Assembly (NCBI GenBank): GCA_016715995.1 | Contig: JADJXF010000019.1 | Coordinates: 1 to 64,000 of the forward strand | Direction of reading: 5' to 3' | DNA: 64,000 nucleotides | Source of the DNA: Flavobacteriales bacterium | Lineage (GTDB): Bacteria; Bacteroidota; Bacteroidia; Flavobacteriales_F; PHOS-HE28 | Shown: piece after piece, positions 1 through 10,050 of the stretch | Numbering within the stretch: the first letter of the stretch is position 1 | Layout: every line of letters starts with the position of its first letter | Notes under the pieces: model-generated | Database searches by the model: none | What the model was told of the DNA's origin: nothing | Seen by the model: only the letters and a program-made list of their open reading frames with translations | Program-made: the position numbers and the translations under genes

Positions 1-1
1 G

Positions 2-457
2 GTGAAGCGTCAGCGCTTGTTCCATGTGCGCAGCGGGGCGCTTGTCAGCGAGTTTCCCGTGGCCACGGCAAGCAATGGTCTTGGCTCGCTGCAGGATAGC
101 TTCCGGACACCGACAGGCCTTCACCGCATACGAGGCAAGTACGGTGATGAGGTCCCGGCGTTCGGCATCCTTCGCGATCGCGTGTTCACTGGTGCATTCG
201 CGGATCCCGATTTCGCCGGTCAGGATAAGGACTGGATCACCTCGCGCGTGCTCTGGCTCGATGGCTTGGAGCCGGGCGTGAACAATGGCGGAAGCCTCGA
301 TAGCCGGGAGCGCTTCATCTATATCCACGGCACGGCGAACGAAAAGTCTGTGGGCATGCCGACCTCCATGGGCTGTATCCGGATGAGGAATGCCGATGTG
401 ATTGCGCTGTATGGCCAGGTGCCCGATGGAGCGCTGGTGGTGATCCTCGACAACTAA
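2..457 (+). CDS. L,D-transpeptidase (YkuD family), 5' end probably outside the window
   Basis: The 151 visible residues end in the YkuD catalytic signature: His109 in IHGT, then SMGCIRMRN with nucleophile Cys125 and Arg127. Enzymes of this family cross-link peptidoglycan stem peptides (3-3 links) or attach proteins to them in the periplasm. The frame is open from the first bases and begins at a GTG on base 2 with no signal peptide or ribosome site, so the true start most likely lies to the left. The segment RTPTGLHRI matches the substrate-entry region seen in small one-domain YkuD proteins. It converges on murF, with 3 bases between the two stop codons. Family is secure; the exact cross-link made is not known. 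Confidence 0.85.
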   Translation: MKRQRLFHVRSGALVSEFPVATASNGLGSLQDSFRTPTGLHRIRGKYGDEVPAFGILRDRVFTGAFADPDFAGQDKDWITSRVLWLDGLEPGVNNGGSLDSRERFIYIHGTANEKSVGMPTSMGCIRMRNADVIALYGQVPDGALVVILDN

Positions 458-460
458 TCC

Positions 461-1750
461 TCAGAGCGCTGGCAGGATCGTTTCGAGCTTGATGCCTCGT
501 GATCCCTTGATAAGGATGCAACGACCGGAGGGCTTCTCACGCTCGAAGACGTTGCGCAAGTCATCCGCTGTGGCGTAGCATGCGTTGGAACGGACTTCGC
601 GAGAGAAGAACGGGCCAACGAATCGCGCTTCCAGCCCGAGCCTCTCCACCAGTTCAATGATCGCCTGATGCTCCGTCGGCGCATGCGCGCCCAGTTCCAG
701 CATATCACCGAGCACGACAAGTTTTGGCCTGTTGGATTTCAGCGCGGCGAAATTCTCCAACGCGGCCGCCATGCTGGTGGGGTTCGCATTGTAGGCGTCG
801 AGGATGACCTGGTTCCGGCCCGTATCGATGGATTGCGAGCGGTTGTTCCCGGGTTCGTATTCGCTCAACGCTGCGGCGATCCGGTCATCCGGCACACCGA
901 AATGCTGACCGATGGCGACGGCGGCCAAGGCGTTTGGCAGGTTGTACGCCCCGATCAATTTGGTTCGCACCATGTGCTCACGTCCGTCGTGCGCGGTGAA
1001 GGCGAAGGCTAGGAAGGAGGAATCTGGTATCAATCTGCCGGAGGTGCTCGATGTCGCATCGGTGCCGTACGTGTGCGTCGCCATGCCCGCTGCATACTGT
1101 TGCAGAACCGGATCATCAGCGTTCACGAACAAGGTGCCTCCATGCGCGGCGATGTGCTGATAGAGCTCTGTCTTCGTTCGCAGCACGCCTTCGAAGCCAC
1201 CGAAGCCCTCAAGATGCGCCTTCCCGATGTTCGTGATTAATCCGAAGGTCGGCTCTGCCAGAGCGCACAGTTCGGCGATGTCCCCAGGCTTGTTGGCACC
1301 CATCTCGATGATCGCGAACCGATGCAACGCGCTGAGCCGAAGAAGCGTGAGTGGAACCCCGATGTGATTGTTCAGGTTGCCGCTGGTGGCCAGAGTTGAA
1401 TGCGTGGTTCCGAGCACGGCGTGGATTAGCTCCTTGGTGGTGGTCTTCCCGTTGGATCCAGTGATGCCGATTACAGGGATCGAGAAGGTGCGGCGATGAT
1501 GTCGGGCCAGGGCTTGCAACGCCGCGAGCACATCGTGAACCAGCAGGCACCGCTCGTCGGTCGCGAAGGCAGGCTCGTCCACCACTGCGAACCGTGCGCC
1601 CTTGGCCAATGCCTCTTGGGCGAAGCCGTTGGCATTGAAGTTCGGACCCTTCAAAGCGAAGAACATGCAGCCGGCCGCGATGGAGCGAGTATCGGTACAG
1701 GCTCCCGCACACTGCAGGAACCGCTCGTGAAGGGCGTCAGTGGGAACCAT
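461..1750 (-). CDS. murF: MurF, UDP-N-acetylmuramoyl-tripeptide--D-alanyl-D-alanine ligase
   Basis: Cytoplasmic ATP-dependent ligase that adds D-Ala-D-Ala to UDP-MurNAc-tripeptide, the last soluble step of peptidoglycan precursor synthesis. The 429 residues are of normal length. Visible are the N-terminal substrate domain (TDTRSIAAGCMFFALKG), the Mur ligase P-loop GITGSNGKTTTKE at about residues 95-107, the EMGANKPGDI segment and the C-terminal DAYNANPTSM and VLGDMLELG motifs. It is the last gene of the minus-strand run porP-like, gldJ, murF. Its ATG is only 2 bases downstream of the U-run of a strong terminator-like hairpin, so it may depend on read-through. No better start exists, because the conserved N-terminus begins within a few residues of this ATG. 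Confidence 0.95.
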   Translation of the reverse strand: MVPTDALHERFLQCAGACTDTRSIAAGCMFFALKGPNFNANGFAQEALAKGARFAVVDEPAFATDERCLLVHDVLAALQALARHHRRTFSIPVIGITGSNGKTTTKELIHAVLGTTHSTLATSGNLNNHIGVPLTLLRLSALHRFAIIEMGANKPGDIAELCALAEPTFGLITNIGKAHLEGFGGFEGVLRTKTELYQHIAAHGGTLFVNADDPVLQQYAAGMATHTYGTDATSSTSGRLIPDSSFLAFAFTAHDGREHMVRTKLIGAYNLPNALAAVAIGQHFGVPDDRIAAALSEYEPGNNRSQSIDTGRNQVILDAYNANPTSMAAALENFAALKSNRPKLVVLGDMLELGAHAPTEHQAIIELVERLGLEARFVGPFFSREVRSNACYATADDLRNVFEREKPSGRCILIKGSRGIKLETILPAL

Positions 1751-1752
1751 GG

Positions 1753-1783
1753 AAAAAGACCCCCGGCTTGCGGGCCAGGGGTC
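1753..1783 (-). terminator. Rho-independent terminator after gldJ, abutting murF
   Basis: Read on the minus strand this is a hairpin with 6-base outer arms GACCCC/GGGGTC, an additional GGC/GCC pairing inside and a short loop, followed directly by five T residues. It lies between the gldJ stop (1804) and the murF start (1750). The T-run ends 2 bases before the murF start codon, leaving almost no room for a ribosome-binding site downstream of the hairpin. Confidence 0.8.
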
Positions 1784-1803
1784 GAATGTAGGATCGTGGG
1801 TGC

Positions 1804-3568
1804 TCAGCGCTTCTGCTGCTGATCCAGTTTCTTGCGGCGCTTATCGTCGCCTAGACCTTTCGGGCTGCCCACGCGCGTCATGGCGCAACGGAAGCCGATG
1901 GTGGCTGTGCTCTGACGCTCATCCAGGTGCCGGCGCGTGGCGGGGTTGGCCCAATAGATCCGGTCCGCCCAGGATGCGCCTTTGTATACGCGGCTCCTGT
2001 CATTCACCAAGGTGGTCTTGCCCCAGTCGTACATTGGGTTGCCCTCATAGTCCGGCTGCTCGAAATAGATGCTGCTCTCGATGTCGCCGTCGCGGAAGTC
2101 GATGTTGCCGCTCTGGCGGTAGTTCCGGCGGTCGATGTTCTCTTCCACGGTCACGTTACGCACGCGCACGTCTCCCGGTTGATCGCTCTGGTAGTCGCTG
2201 ATGCCTGAGAGCAGCTTGGGGCAGATCTCGAGGTCCTTGCTCTTGATGTTGTCGATCATGTCCTGCACGCGTTGCATGGCGAGGTCATGTTTGCGGGTGC
2301 TGGCGAAATCGATGGCCTGATCGGCCTGGGTGAGCAGCTCATCAATGAGTGCCGCCTCCTCGTCCGTGGCGCGGCCCTGCATGGATAGCTGGAACTCGGT
2401 GAGGTAGTACTTGATGCCGTCCACATCGTAGATCACCAGGTCATGCTTGTCCTGCACCACGCCATCGCTGTTGAGCACCTTGGTTTGGAATACATTGCCG
2501 CGGAAGGGGCGGAAGTCATCCTTGTCTTCCGGACTCAACGGGCGGTAAACATCCATGACCCATTCGCTCACGTTGCCGGCCATGTTGTACAGGCCGTAGT
2601 CATTCGGCCAGTAGCTGAACACGGGGGAGGTGATGTCGGCGTTGTCGTTTCCGCTCCCGGCCACGCCCAGTAATCGCCGCGTTGCGGCAGAAGTTGCCCC
2701 GGAAATCGCCGTAGAAGGCGCCGCCCTTCTTGCGGCTGTCATAACGCACCCAGTGTCCATTCCACGGATAGATCCGACGCTCCACCACCCGTTCATCAAC
2801 CGTGTTGCCGATGACGCCATAGGCTGCGTATTCCCATTCAGCCTCGGTGGGCAGCCGGTAACGGGGCAGCAGCACACCGTCCTGGATATTCACGTTGCGC
2901 CGGTCCTTGTTGGGGTCGAAGTCAACCACGCCATCCACCTTCTTGCCACTCTCATACTGACCGGCGAGGTAGGCATCGGTGGTGAAGTGGTCCTCGTTGA
3001 TTTGGCTGGTGTAATGTTCGAAGAGGCCCTCGCGGATGAGGATGAGTTCGTTGACACGGTCAGTACGCCAAGCGCAGTAGTCGTTCGCTTGCAGCCAGTT
3101 GATGCCGACCACGGGATAGTCCCGAAAGGCCGGGTGCCGCAGGTAGTATTCCACATAAGGCTCATTGAAGGCCAGCTTGCTGCGCCAAACGAGCGTGTCA
3201 GGCAGTGCCTTCTTGTAGATCTCCGGGTAATCGGCCGTGAAGGTGCGGTCGAGCCAGTAGAGGTACTCCAGCCAGTAGAAGTTGGTCACCTCCACCTCGT
3301 CCATATAGAAGGAGGAGACCGTGACCGTGCGGGGCATGTGGTCCCATTCGTGGCGCAGGTCGTCGGTGACGCGCCCCATGGTGAACTGGCCGCCTTCGAT
3401 GAGGATGATGCCGGGCCCGTTCTCTTGATCCTCGAAGCTGGCCTTCTCGAAGCCGCCATTCTTGGAATCATTGTAGTTCCAGCCGGTGGCGCCGCTCTTC
3501 TCGAACTGGCAGCCGGTGAGGATCGTGGCCCCCGCCATCAGGATCCCTGTCTTCCTTGCAAGGCTCAT
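1804..3568 (-). CDS. gldJ: GldJ, gliding motility / T9SS lipoprotein, frameshifted as sequenced
   Basis: GldJ is an outer-membrane-associated lipoprotein with an FGE/SUMF1-like fold, needed for gliding and for stability of the type IX secretion machinery. The start gives MSLARKTGIL, then a lipobox ending LTGC with Cys20. SUMF1-type motifs follow: EGGQFTMGR, RLPTEAEWEYAAYG, NMAGNVSEWVMDVYRPLSP and GFRCAMTR. The frame breaks once as sequenced: the first part runs to about 2680 and the second takes over by 2670. Restoring one base at about 2680 and one at about 2670 recreates the segment NRGDYLGVAGSGNDN, giving 588 residues, close to the usual GldJ length. It lies 28 bases after the porP-like gene. 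Two separate losses in CC pairs of a core gene suggest consensus error rather than decay. Confidence 0.88.
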
Positions 3569-3596
3569 GGTGTGTGGGAATTCGTTGTTGGGTGGT

Positions 3597-4571
3597 TCAG
3601 AAGGTGGGGCACGCCACAACGCGGAACCTCCTTCGCTTGGGTTTGCAATTGAACTGCAGTTGCACACTCACCTCGTGTGAGCCGGCGGTCTGCGTAGTGA
3701 GCTTACTGGTGGTGAGGTCGTAACTGTAGCCGAACTTGAACTTCTCGGTGTGGAAGCCGATCAGCGCGATGAAGGAATCGCGTGTGCGATACCATACGCC
3801 AGCGGTGATGGGGCCGTGATCCACATACAGGCCCAGGTTCAGTTGACGGAACGCGGCCTGCTGCATGTATAGTACGTTGGGCGAGATCTTGGTGCGGGCC
3901 TCACCATACTTCCCACGCATGCCCAGCGGAATGGCCGCGCCACCGTGTCCGGTGAACTTGATTGGCAGCTTGCTCTCCCCAACGATCAATGATTCGTTCG
4001 GCTGAGTGAGGTGGTGGGCGGCGAAGCCGACGAAGAAGATGTCGGTATAGCCCAGGATGCCGGCGCTGAAGTCCGCGTTGCCCACCTTGCCGCCCCGGGG
4101 CACGTCGTTCGTATTGTAGATGAAGCCGCGGCGCGGGTCGATCTGGTCGCCGAAGGTGAGTTTGCTCCAATCCAGCGATTTCTGGAAGTAGGTGGCCTGG
4201 AAGCCCACTTTCATGGAGAACTTCCGTGAGATCGCCTGCTGGTAGGAGTAGATACCGCTGACGGTCGTGGTGCTCAGCGTTCCCTTGCCCGCCTGATCGT
4301 TCGTGACCAGGAGCCCCACGCCCCCCATCACCGCATCAACATGCTGGTCGTAGCTGGCGCTGGTGGTGACGAAGGTGCCGGTGAGGGCCGGCCACTGGTT
4401 GCGGTAATTGAGCACGACGCGCGGGCAGCGGGCGGTGCCGGCGAACGCCGGGTTGAGGTACAACGGATTCGCATAGAATTGGGTGAACTGCGGATCCTGG
4501 GCGTACAAGCCCGAGCTTGCCCCCAGCACCCATGCGAACATGAGGCCCGCACGCCGAACGGTCCATTTCAT
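3597..4571 (-). CDS. PorP/SprF family type IX secretion membrane protein
   Basis: Predicted outer-membrane beta-barrel of the PorP/SprF family; members bind partner adhesins or machine subunits of the type IX secretion or gliding apparatus. The chosen ATG gives MKWTVRRAGLMFAW followed by a hydrophobic signal sequence ending near YAQ. The mature protein opens with QDPQFTQFYANPLYLNPAFAGT, split here as QDPQFTQFYANP and LYLNPAFAGT, the family hallmark. Late strands include KFKFGYSYDLTTSKL. At 324 residues it matches the family. The frame extends further upstream, but only this start gives a signal peptide, and a purine-rich stretch lies just before it. It heads the run porP-like, gldJ, murF and diverges from porU. 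The partner adhesin is not encoded nearby. Confidence 0.9.
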   Translation of the reverse strand: MKWTVRRAGLMFAWVLGASSGLYAQDPQFTQFYANPLYLNPAFAGTARCPRVVLNYRNQWPALTGTFVTTSASYDQHVDAVMGGVGLLVTNDQAGKGTLSTTTVSGIYSYQQAISRKFSMKVGFQATYFQKSLDWSKLTFGDQIDPRRGFIYNTNDVPRGGKVGNADFSAGILGYTDIFFVGFAAHHLTQPNESLIVGESKLPIKFTGHGGAAIPLGMRGKYGEARTKISPNVLYMQQAAFRQLNLGLYVDHGPITAGVWYRTRDSFIALIGFHTEKFKFGYSYDLTTSKLTTQTAGSHEVSVQLQFNCKPKRRRFRVVACPTF

Positions 4572-4709
4572 CTTGCTCTCGTTACGATCAAGGCTCAACT
4601 GCAAGCGCCAATTATACGGAGGCGCCCGGTAACGGTTCGCGAGAGCCCGGCAATATTCGCGAACAAGCCCCGTTGACCCCGTGTTCCGAAACGCAAGGGT
4701 CGAAGGTAG

Positions 4710-4717
4710 TATTTTCG
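4710..4717 (+). promoter_or_regulatory. Possible -7 promoter element for porU
   Basis: TATTTTCG resembles the Bacteroidota -7 consensus TAnnTTTG and lies 35 bases upstream of the porU ATG, in the 180-base divergent gap with the porP-like gene. I could not identify a -33 TTG at normal spacing. On the other strand, TATAATTG near 4609-4616 could serve the porP-like gene. Confidence 0.35.
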
Positions 4718-4751
4718 ATCCGTTCTGTTGAAAACCTGTTGATTGGTGGTT

Positions 4752-7700
4752 ATGATGTCGCACTGGAAAGGTGTCCTACCGGTCTCTTTCGTCCTACTGT
4801 CCGAGGCGCTAATGGCGCAATCCGGCATTCAGCGCACGCTCGCTTGGCCTCCCGCAGACCAGAAAAGGGCTGAGGCAGGTGCGCGCACGCAAGCTCCGGG
4901 GGAGGGCAGTCTGGTTTCAGCTGCTCTGGCCTTCCCCGGGGCGGTTTTCAGTGCCGAGCCTCACGAGCAGCCCCTATATAATGAGGTCTTCCCGCTCCAA
5001 GGCCAGGCTTCAGCGGTTTCCGCTTATATCACTGAGGCGCGTTACAACGAACTCACCGAAGCGGAACGACGGGCATGGCCGCAGGCAGGTGTGGCACATA
5101 GTGAAGCCCAGGTCTCAGCCCAGCTGGCGTGGCAGCGGAAACAGCCGCACGCCATCGTCACCATCGACCCGTTCCGCAGGAACCCCGCCACTGGCCAAGT
5201 GGAGAAACTGGAGACGTTCGAGCTGCACTTCGTGACCACAATGGGAGGGGCGGCTGGTCCAGGTCGGCCGAAATCCTACCCGGCGCATTCCAAGCTGCTC
5301 GCGAACGACTGGTACAGGATCACCATCCCCAAGGACGGTGTTTACCGCGTGACCTATGATTTCCTCCGTGACCTTGGCGTGGATGTGCAGGGTCTGACGA
5401 GCGAGCGGATCAATCTCTATGGCAACCATTCCGGTATGCTGCCATTCATCAACAGCGTTGAGCGGCCGACCGACCTGATCGTGAACGCCATTGAGGTGGT
5501 CGATGGCGGCGATGGGGTTTTCGGTCCAGGCGACTTCTTGTTGTTCTATGGCACAGGTGCGCAGCGCTGGGATGTTTCCGACACCCTCTTCCACCACACC
5601 AAGAATGTGTATTCCGATTCGGCTTCATACTTCATCGGATTGGATGTGGAGCCTCCCGTGCGGATCCAGCCGGTCGAGCTTTCCTCTTCGTCGCCGACCC
5701 ATACCGTCACCCGATTCAACGACCGCCACGTGATTGATCGCGACCTGGTCAATCTGGTCAAGAGCGGGCGCACCTGGTATGGCGAGGTCTTCGATCTCAC
5801 CACCACCTACAGCTACATCTTCGAGACCCCGAACCTTGTGGCCGGAGCGCCGCTCATCCTCGAGTTCAGCGGCGCGGCGCGCACGCTGAATAGCGGAGTG
5901 GTCACCAACTCCAGCAGCTTCGCGGTGAATTCGGGCGGGGCGTTCTCCACCACCTTCAACGTGCAAGGAGTAGGCACCAGCGGTTCAGGCCCGGTCGGCC
6001 GGAATTTCGATCAGCAGTTCACTTGGAATGCGAGCGGCAGTACGGTGCCCATCACCGTCACCTTCAACAAATTCGACCAGCTCTCCTCGGTGGGCTGGAT
6101 GAACTATCTGCGTTTGAACTGCTTGCGCGAACTGCGCATGGCCGGTGATCAACTCGGATTCAGATCCTTCGGATCGGTGGCGCCCGGCGCGGTTTCGGAG
6201 TTCGTCCTCGATCAGGCCGGTACGGCGCAGCGGATCTGGGAGATCACGGATCCCACGGTCGTGGGCCGTGTGGATTACACCACCAACGGCACCCAGAAAC
6301 GCTTCCGCATCGCGACCGATCAGCTGCGGGAATTCATCGCCTTCCGCGACCAGAATTACCTGACGCCGACCCGCGTGGGGCGCGTCCCGAATCAGGACCT
6401 GCACGGCACCGCGTTGCCTACGGACCTGGTCATCGTATGCCCGCCTGAGTTCAACGCCTCAGCACAACGGGTGGCGCAGGCACGGGTGAACGAGGGTCTC
6501 AGCGTCCTCATCTGCACGCCGCAGCAAGTGTTCAACGAATTCTCGTGCGGCGCCCGCGATGCCACGGCCATCAAGCGCTACATGCGCATGCTCTATGACA
6601 AGGCGGACTCCCCGGAGGAGATGCCCCGGTACTTGCTCCTCTTCGGCGATGGCTCATACAACAACATCGGCCTGGGCTTCGCGAATCAGAACTGGATCCC
6701 GACCTATCAGCCGAGAGGATGCCATCGACTATTCGCCGATCCTACACCTCCGACGACTATTTCGGTTTGCTTGACGCGAATGAGGGTGAGAGCACGGCGG
6801 ACCTGGTGGATATCGGCGTTGGCCGACTGGTGACGCATACGGCGGAGCAGGCCCGTGAAGTGGTCGACAAGATCCTGGCATACGACCAGCAGCAATTGCT
6901 GAGTGTGATTCAGGGATCCTGCACCACCACGGGCGACGGCGGCATCGCTGATTGGCGCACGCACGTGCTCTTCGTGAGTGATGACCAGGAGGGGGATGGA
7001 TTCGAAGGGGTGATTCACATGGACCAGAGCGATTTCCTGGCCCGGCGTGTGGAGACTGAGCACCCCTACCTGAACACCGAGAAGATTTACCTGGACGCCT
7101 ACCAGCAGGTGTCAACCCCGGGCGGCGAGCGCTATCCGCAGGCCATTGCCGATTTGCGGGACAAAGTGCAGAAAGGCATGCTCCTCGTGAACTACATCGG
7201 ACATGGCGGCGAAGTGGGCTGGGCGCACGAGCGGCTGCTGGACAACACCACCATCATGAGCTGGTCCAACAAGGATCGCCTGCCCCTCTTCATGACCGCG
7301 ACCTGCGAGTTCTCGCGGTGGGACGATCCGGGCCGCACTTCGGCCGGCGAGCTCGTTCTGTTGAATCCGAATGGTGGCGGGGTCGGCCTCTTTTCCACCT
7401 CGCGCCTCGCGTATTCGAGCCAGAACTTCTCGCTGGCGCAGGATTTCTTCGACTACGTTTTCGAGGACACGGACGAGTTGGGACGCGATCAGCGCCTAGG
7501 CGATGTGTACCGGCGCACCAAGCGCGACATCGCCACCTCGCAGGGCACCCTGCGCAACCATCGCAACTTCACCCTGATGGGCGACCCGAGCATGCGTCTC
7601 GCGCTGCCCAGGCACACGCTGCGGATCATCAGCTACACCGACACCCTCGGCAACCCGCTGGATACCCTGAAGGCCCTGTCGGTGGTGCGCATCAGCGGAT

Positions 7701-8668
7701 TCGTGGACAATGGCTCCGGTGCCCCGATGAGCGACTTCAACGGCGTCGTGATCCCGCTGGTGTACGATAAGGAGCAGACCCAGTACACCCTGGCCAACGA
7801 TGGCGGCACGCCGTTCAGCTTCGGGCTGCGCAAGAGCATCATCTATCGCGGCAAGGCCTCGGTCACGGCAGGGCAATTCAGCTTCACCTTCGTAGTGCCG
7901 AAGGACATCAACTATCAGGTAGGCAATGGGCGCATCGCCTGCTATGCTGAATCGGCCACGACCAATGCGCGCGGATACGACAACAGCCCCTTGGTCGGCG
8001 GCAGCGCGACGAACGTGGCGCTGGATGAGCAAGGCCCGCGCATCGACCTCTACCTGAATGATGAGCGATTCGTGCGCGGCGGTCTTACGGACGAGAACCC
8101 GCTGCTCTTCGCGAAGATCTACGATGAGAACGGCATCAACACGGTTGGGAGCAGCATCGGCCACGATTTGCTCGCTACGCTGAATGAGAACAGTGAGCAG
8201 GCCATCGTGCTCAACGACCTGTATGAGGCCGATCTGGACACCTATAAGAGCGGCCAGGTGCGCTATCGCTTCAGCCAGCTGCCCGAGGGCCGCCATACGC
8301 TGCGGCTGAAGGCATGGGATGCGTTCAACAATTCCTCTGAGGGCAGCACCGAATTCGTTGTGGCCCCAAGTGCCGAACTGGCCCTGGCGCACGTGCTCAA
8401 CTACCCGAACCCCTTCACCACCTTCACCCAGTTCTATTTCGAGCATAACCGGCCCTGCACCACCCTCGATGTGCAGCTCCAGGTCTTTACGGTAGCGGGT
8501 CGGCTCGTGAAGACCATCGGGCAGCAGGTGGTCTGCGACGGCTTCCGCGGTGAACCCATGGCCTGGGACGGACGGGATGATTTCGGAGACAAACTGGGCC
8601 GAGGGGTCTATGTGTACCGTTTGAAGGTGGCCACCCTGACTGGAGAAGGCCGAAGTTCAGAAGCCTGA
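4752..8668 (+). CDS. porU: PorU, T9SS C-terminal signal peptidase/sortase, frameshifted as sequenced
   Basis: PorU is a gingipain-like (peptidase C25) surface enzyme that cuts the C-terminal sorting signal of T9SS cargo and attaches the cargo to the surface, working with PorV. The start gives a signal peptide (MMSHWKGVLPVSFVLL to about residue 23). The N-terminal part carries YRITIPKDGVYRVTYD. The C25 catalytic region has LLFGDGSYNN, then YIGHGGE (His) and TATCEFSRWDDP (Cys). A C-terminal domain ends DDFGDKLGRGVYVYRLKV. The frame breaks between about 6714 and 6748; joined, the protein is about 1,300 residues, normal for PorU. The last residues (GEGRSSEA) also look shifted, since the next frame reads KAEVQK, so the real stop may lie past 8668. 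Upstream of porV, as in other Bacteroidota. Confidence 0.9.
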
Positions 8669-8708
8669 TGCCTGCGGTAGTTGCACAATAATCCCACGGG
8701 CCTGGGCG

Positions 8709-8716
8709 TATATTCG
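8709..8716 (+). promoter_or_regulatory. Possible -7 promoter element for porV-ispF
   Basis: TATATTCG matches TAnnTTYG and lies 29 bases before the porV ATG. A TTGC at 8681-8684 could be the -33 element, but the spacing (25 bases) is longer than the usual 19-21. Confidence 0.45.
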
Positions 8717-8745
8717 CAGCCCTATTCCAGAGGCCCTCGCCACCT

Positions 8746-10050
8746 ATGATGAACTCTTCGCACGCCATCCGGTTCCTCTTCCTGGCCGCCTTTACCGGTT
8801 CTTCGGCCCAGCTCGTTGGGCAGGGTTCGGTGAGCACCAACTGCATCAACCAGCTCACCGGGCAGGACTGCAAGGAGGGCGTGCTGAACACGATTACCAC
8901 AGCCGTGCCGTTCCTGCTGATTTCGGTGGACAGCCGGGCCGGTGGCATGGGCGACGCAGGCGTGGCCGTATCACCGGATGCCAACGCCATTCACTGGAAC
9001 CCCTCCAAGCTGGCCTTCGTGGAGGATGATTCGGAGTTCATGATGAGCTACAGCCCCTGGCTCCGCAACCTGGTGCCGGACATGAGCCTGGCGTATCTGG
9101 CCGGCTACAAGCGGCTGCCGAACAAGCGCAGCACCATCGGGATGAGCCTGCGCTACTTCAACCTGGGCAGCATCACCTTCACCAACATGGATGGCTCCAC
9201 CATCCGCGACTTCAAGCCCGCGGAGTTCGCCGTTGACGTGGCCTTCGCGCAGCAGTTCGGCGACAACTTCTCCGGCGGCATCGCCCTCCGCTATGTGAAC
9301 AGCAACCTCACCGGTGGGATCAGCGTGCAGGGCGCCGGACAGAGCAAGGCGGGACAATCCGTGGCGGCCGATGTGTCCTTCTTCTACCGCAAGCCCGACA
9401 TCCAGATGGGCGACAGGAGCGGGCTCTTCGCATTCGGCATGAACATCTCGAACGTGGGCGCCAAGATGGCCTACACCTCCTCATCCAACAAGGATTTCAT
9501 CCCCATCAACCTGCGCATCGGCCCGAGCTTCACGCTGGATCTTGACGAGTACAACACCATCACCTTCAACATGGACGCCAACAAGCTGCTGGTGCCCACG
9601 CCCCCGGTGTACTACCCGGACAACCGCATTGATCCGGTGACCAATGAGCGCGCGGTGGTGAGCGGCCGCAACCCCAACGTGGGCGTGGCGCAAGGCATCT
9701 TCGGCAGCTTCACCGATGCGCCAGGCGTGGTGCTGCAGAACGATGACAGCACGTACAGCGTGCTGGCTGGCAGCCGATGGCGCGAGGAGATCCGCGAGGT
9801 GAACCTGGCTGGTGGTTTCGAGTACTGGTACGCCGAGCAGTTCGCCTTCCGCACGGGCTATTTCTGGGAGCACTACACCAAGGGCAACCGCAAGTACTTC
9901 ACCTTGGGCGCTGGCGTGCGCTACAGCAAGTTCGCGCTGGACATGAGCTATCTCATCGCCAACACCCAGCGCAGCCCGCTGGCGAACACCCTGCGCTTCA
10001 CGCTCGGCTTCACGTTCGACGGCAAGGGCGCGCAGAAGAAGCCGGAATGA
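8746..10050 (+). CDS. porV: PorV (LptO), T9SS outer-membrane shuttle protein
   Basis: PorV is a FadL-like outer-membrane barrel that carries T9SS cargo from the Sov/SprA translocon to the PorU attachment complex. The 434 residues begin with a signal sequence (HAIRFLFLAAFTGSSAQLVGQ). The conserved start of the mature protein is TTAVPFLLISVDSRAGGMGD followed by AGVAVSPDANAIHWNPSKLAF. The barrel strands continue to the end (NTLRFTLGFTF). A second ATG follows immediately at 8749. It sits directly after porU, the usual order, and its stop overlaps the ispF start by 4 bases (ATGA), so the two are probably translationally coupled. Confidence 0.95.
   Translation: MMNSSHAIRFLFLAAFTGSSAQLVGQGSVSTNCINQLTGQDCKEGVLNTITTAVPFLLISVDSRAGGMGDAGVAVSPDANAIHWNPSKLAFVEDDSEFMMSYSPWLRNLVPDMSLAYLAGYKRLPNKRSTIGMSLRYFNLGSITFTNMDGSTIRDFKPAEFAVDVAFAQQFGDNFSGGIALRYVNSNLTGGISVQGAGQSKAGQSVAADVSFFYRKPDIQMGDRSGLFAFGMNISNVGAKMAYTSSSNKDFIPINLRIGPSFTLDLDEYNTITFNMDANKLLVPTPPVYYPDNRIDPVTNERAVVSGRNPNVGVAQGIFGSFTDAPGVVLQNDDSTYSVLAGSRWREEIREVNLAGGFEYWYAEQFAFRTGYFWEHYTKGNRKYFTLGAGVRYSKFALDMSYLIANTQRSPLANTLRFTLGFTFDGKGAQKKPE

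Noticed and set aside
1804..3568. gldJ read as two separate genes or as an active formylglycine-generating enzyme
   Set aside because: The two frames join at a conserved family segment, and the protein matches GldJ rather than catalytic FGE; I see no evidence of the catalytic Cys pair.
2630..3652. A 340-codon plus-strand frame across gldJ
   Set aside because: Antisense shadow of gldJ with no signal or motif.
6700..6770. Programmed ribosomal frameshifting in porU, ktrB or other split genes
   Set aside because: No slippery heptamer or downstream stimulatory structure was noticed, and the shifts fall at unrelated places in many genes.
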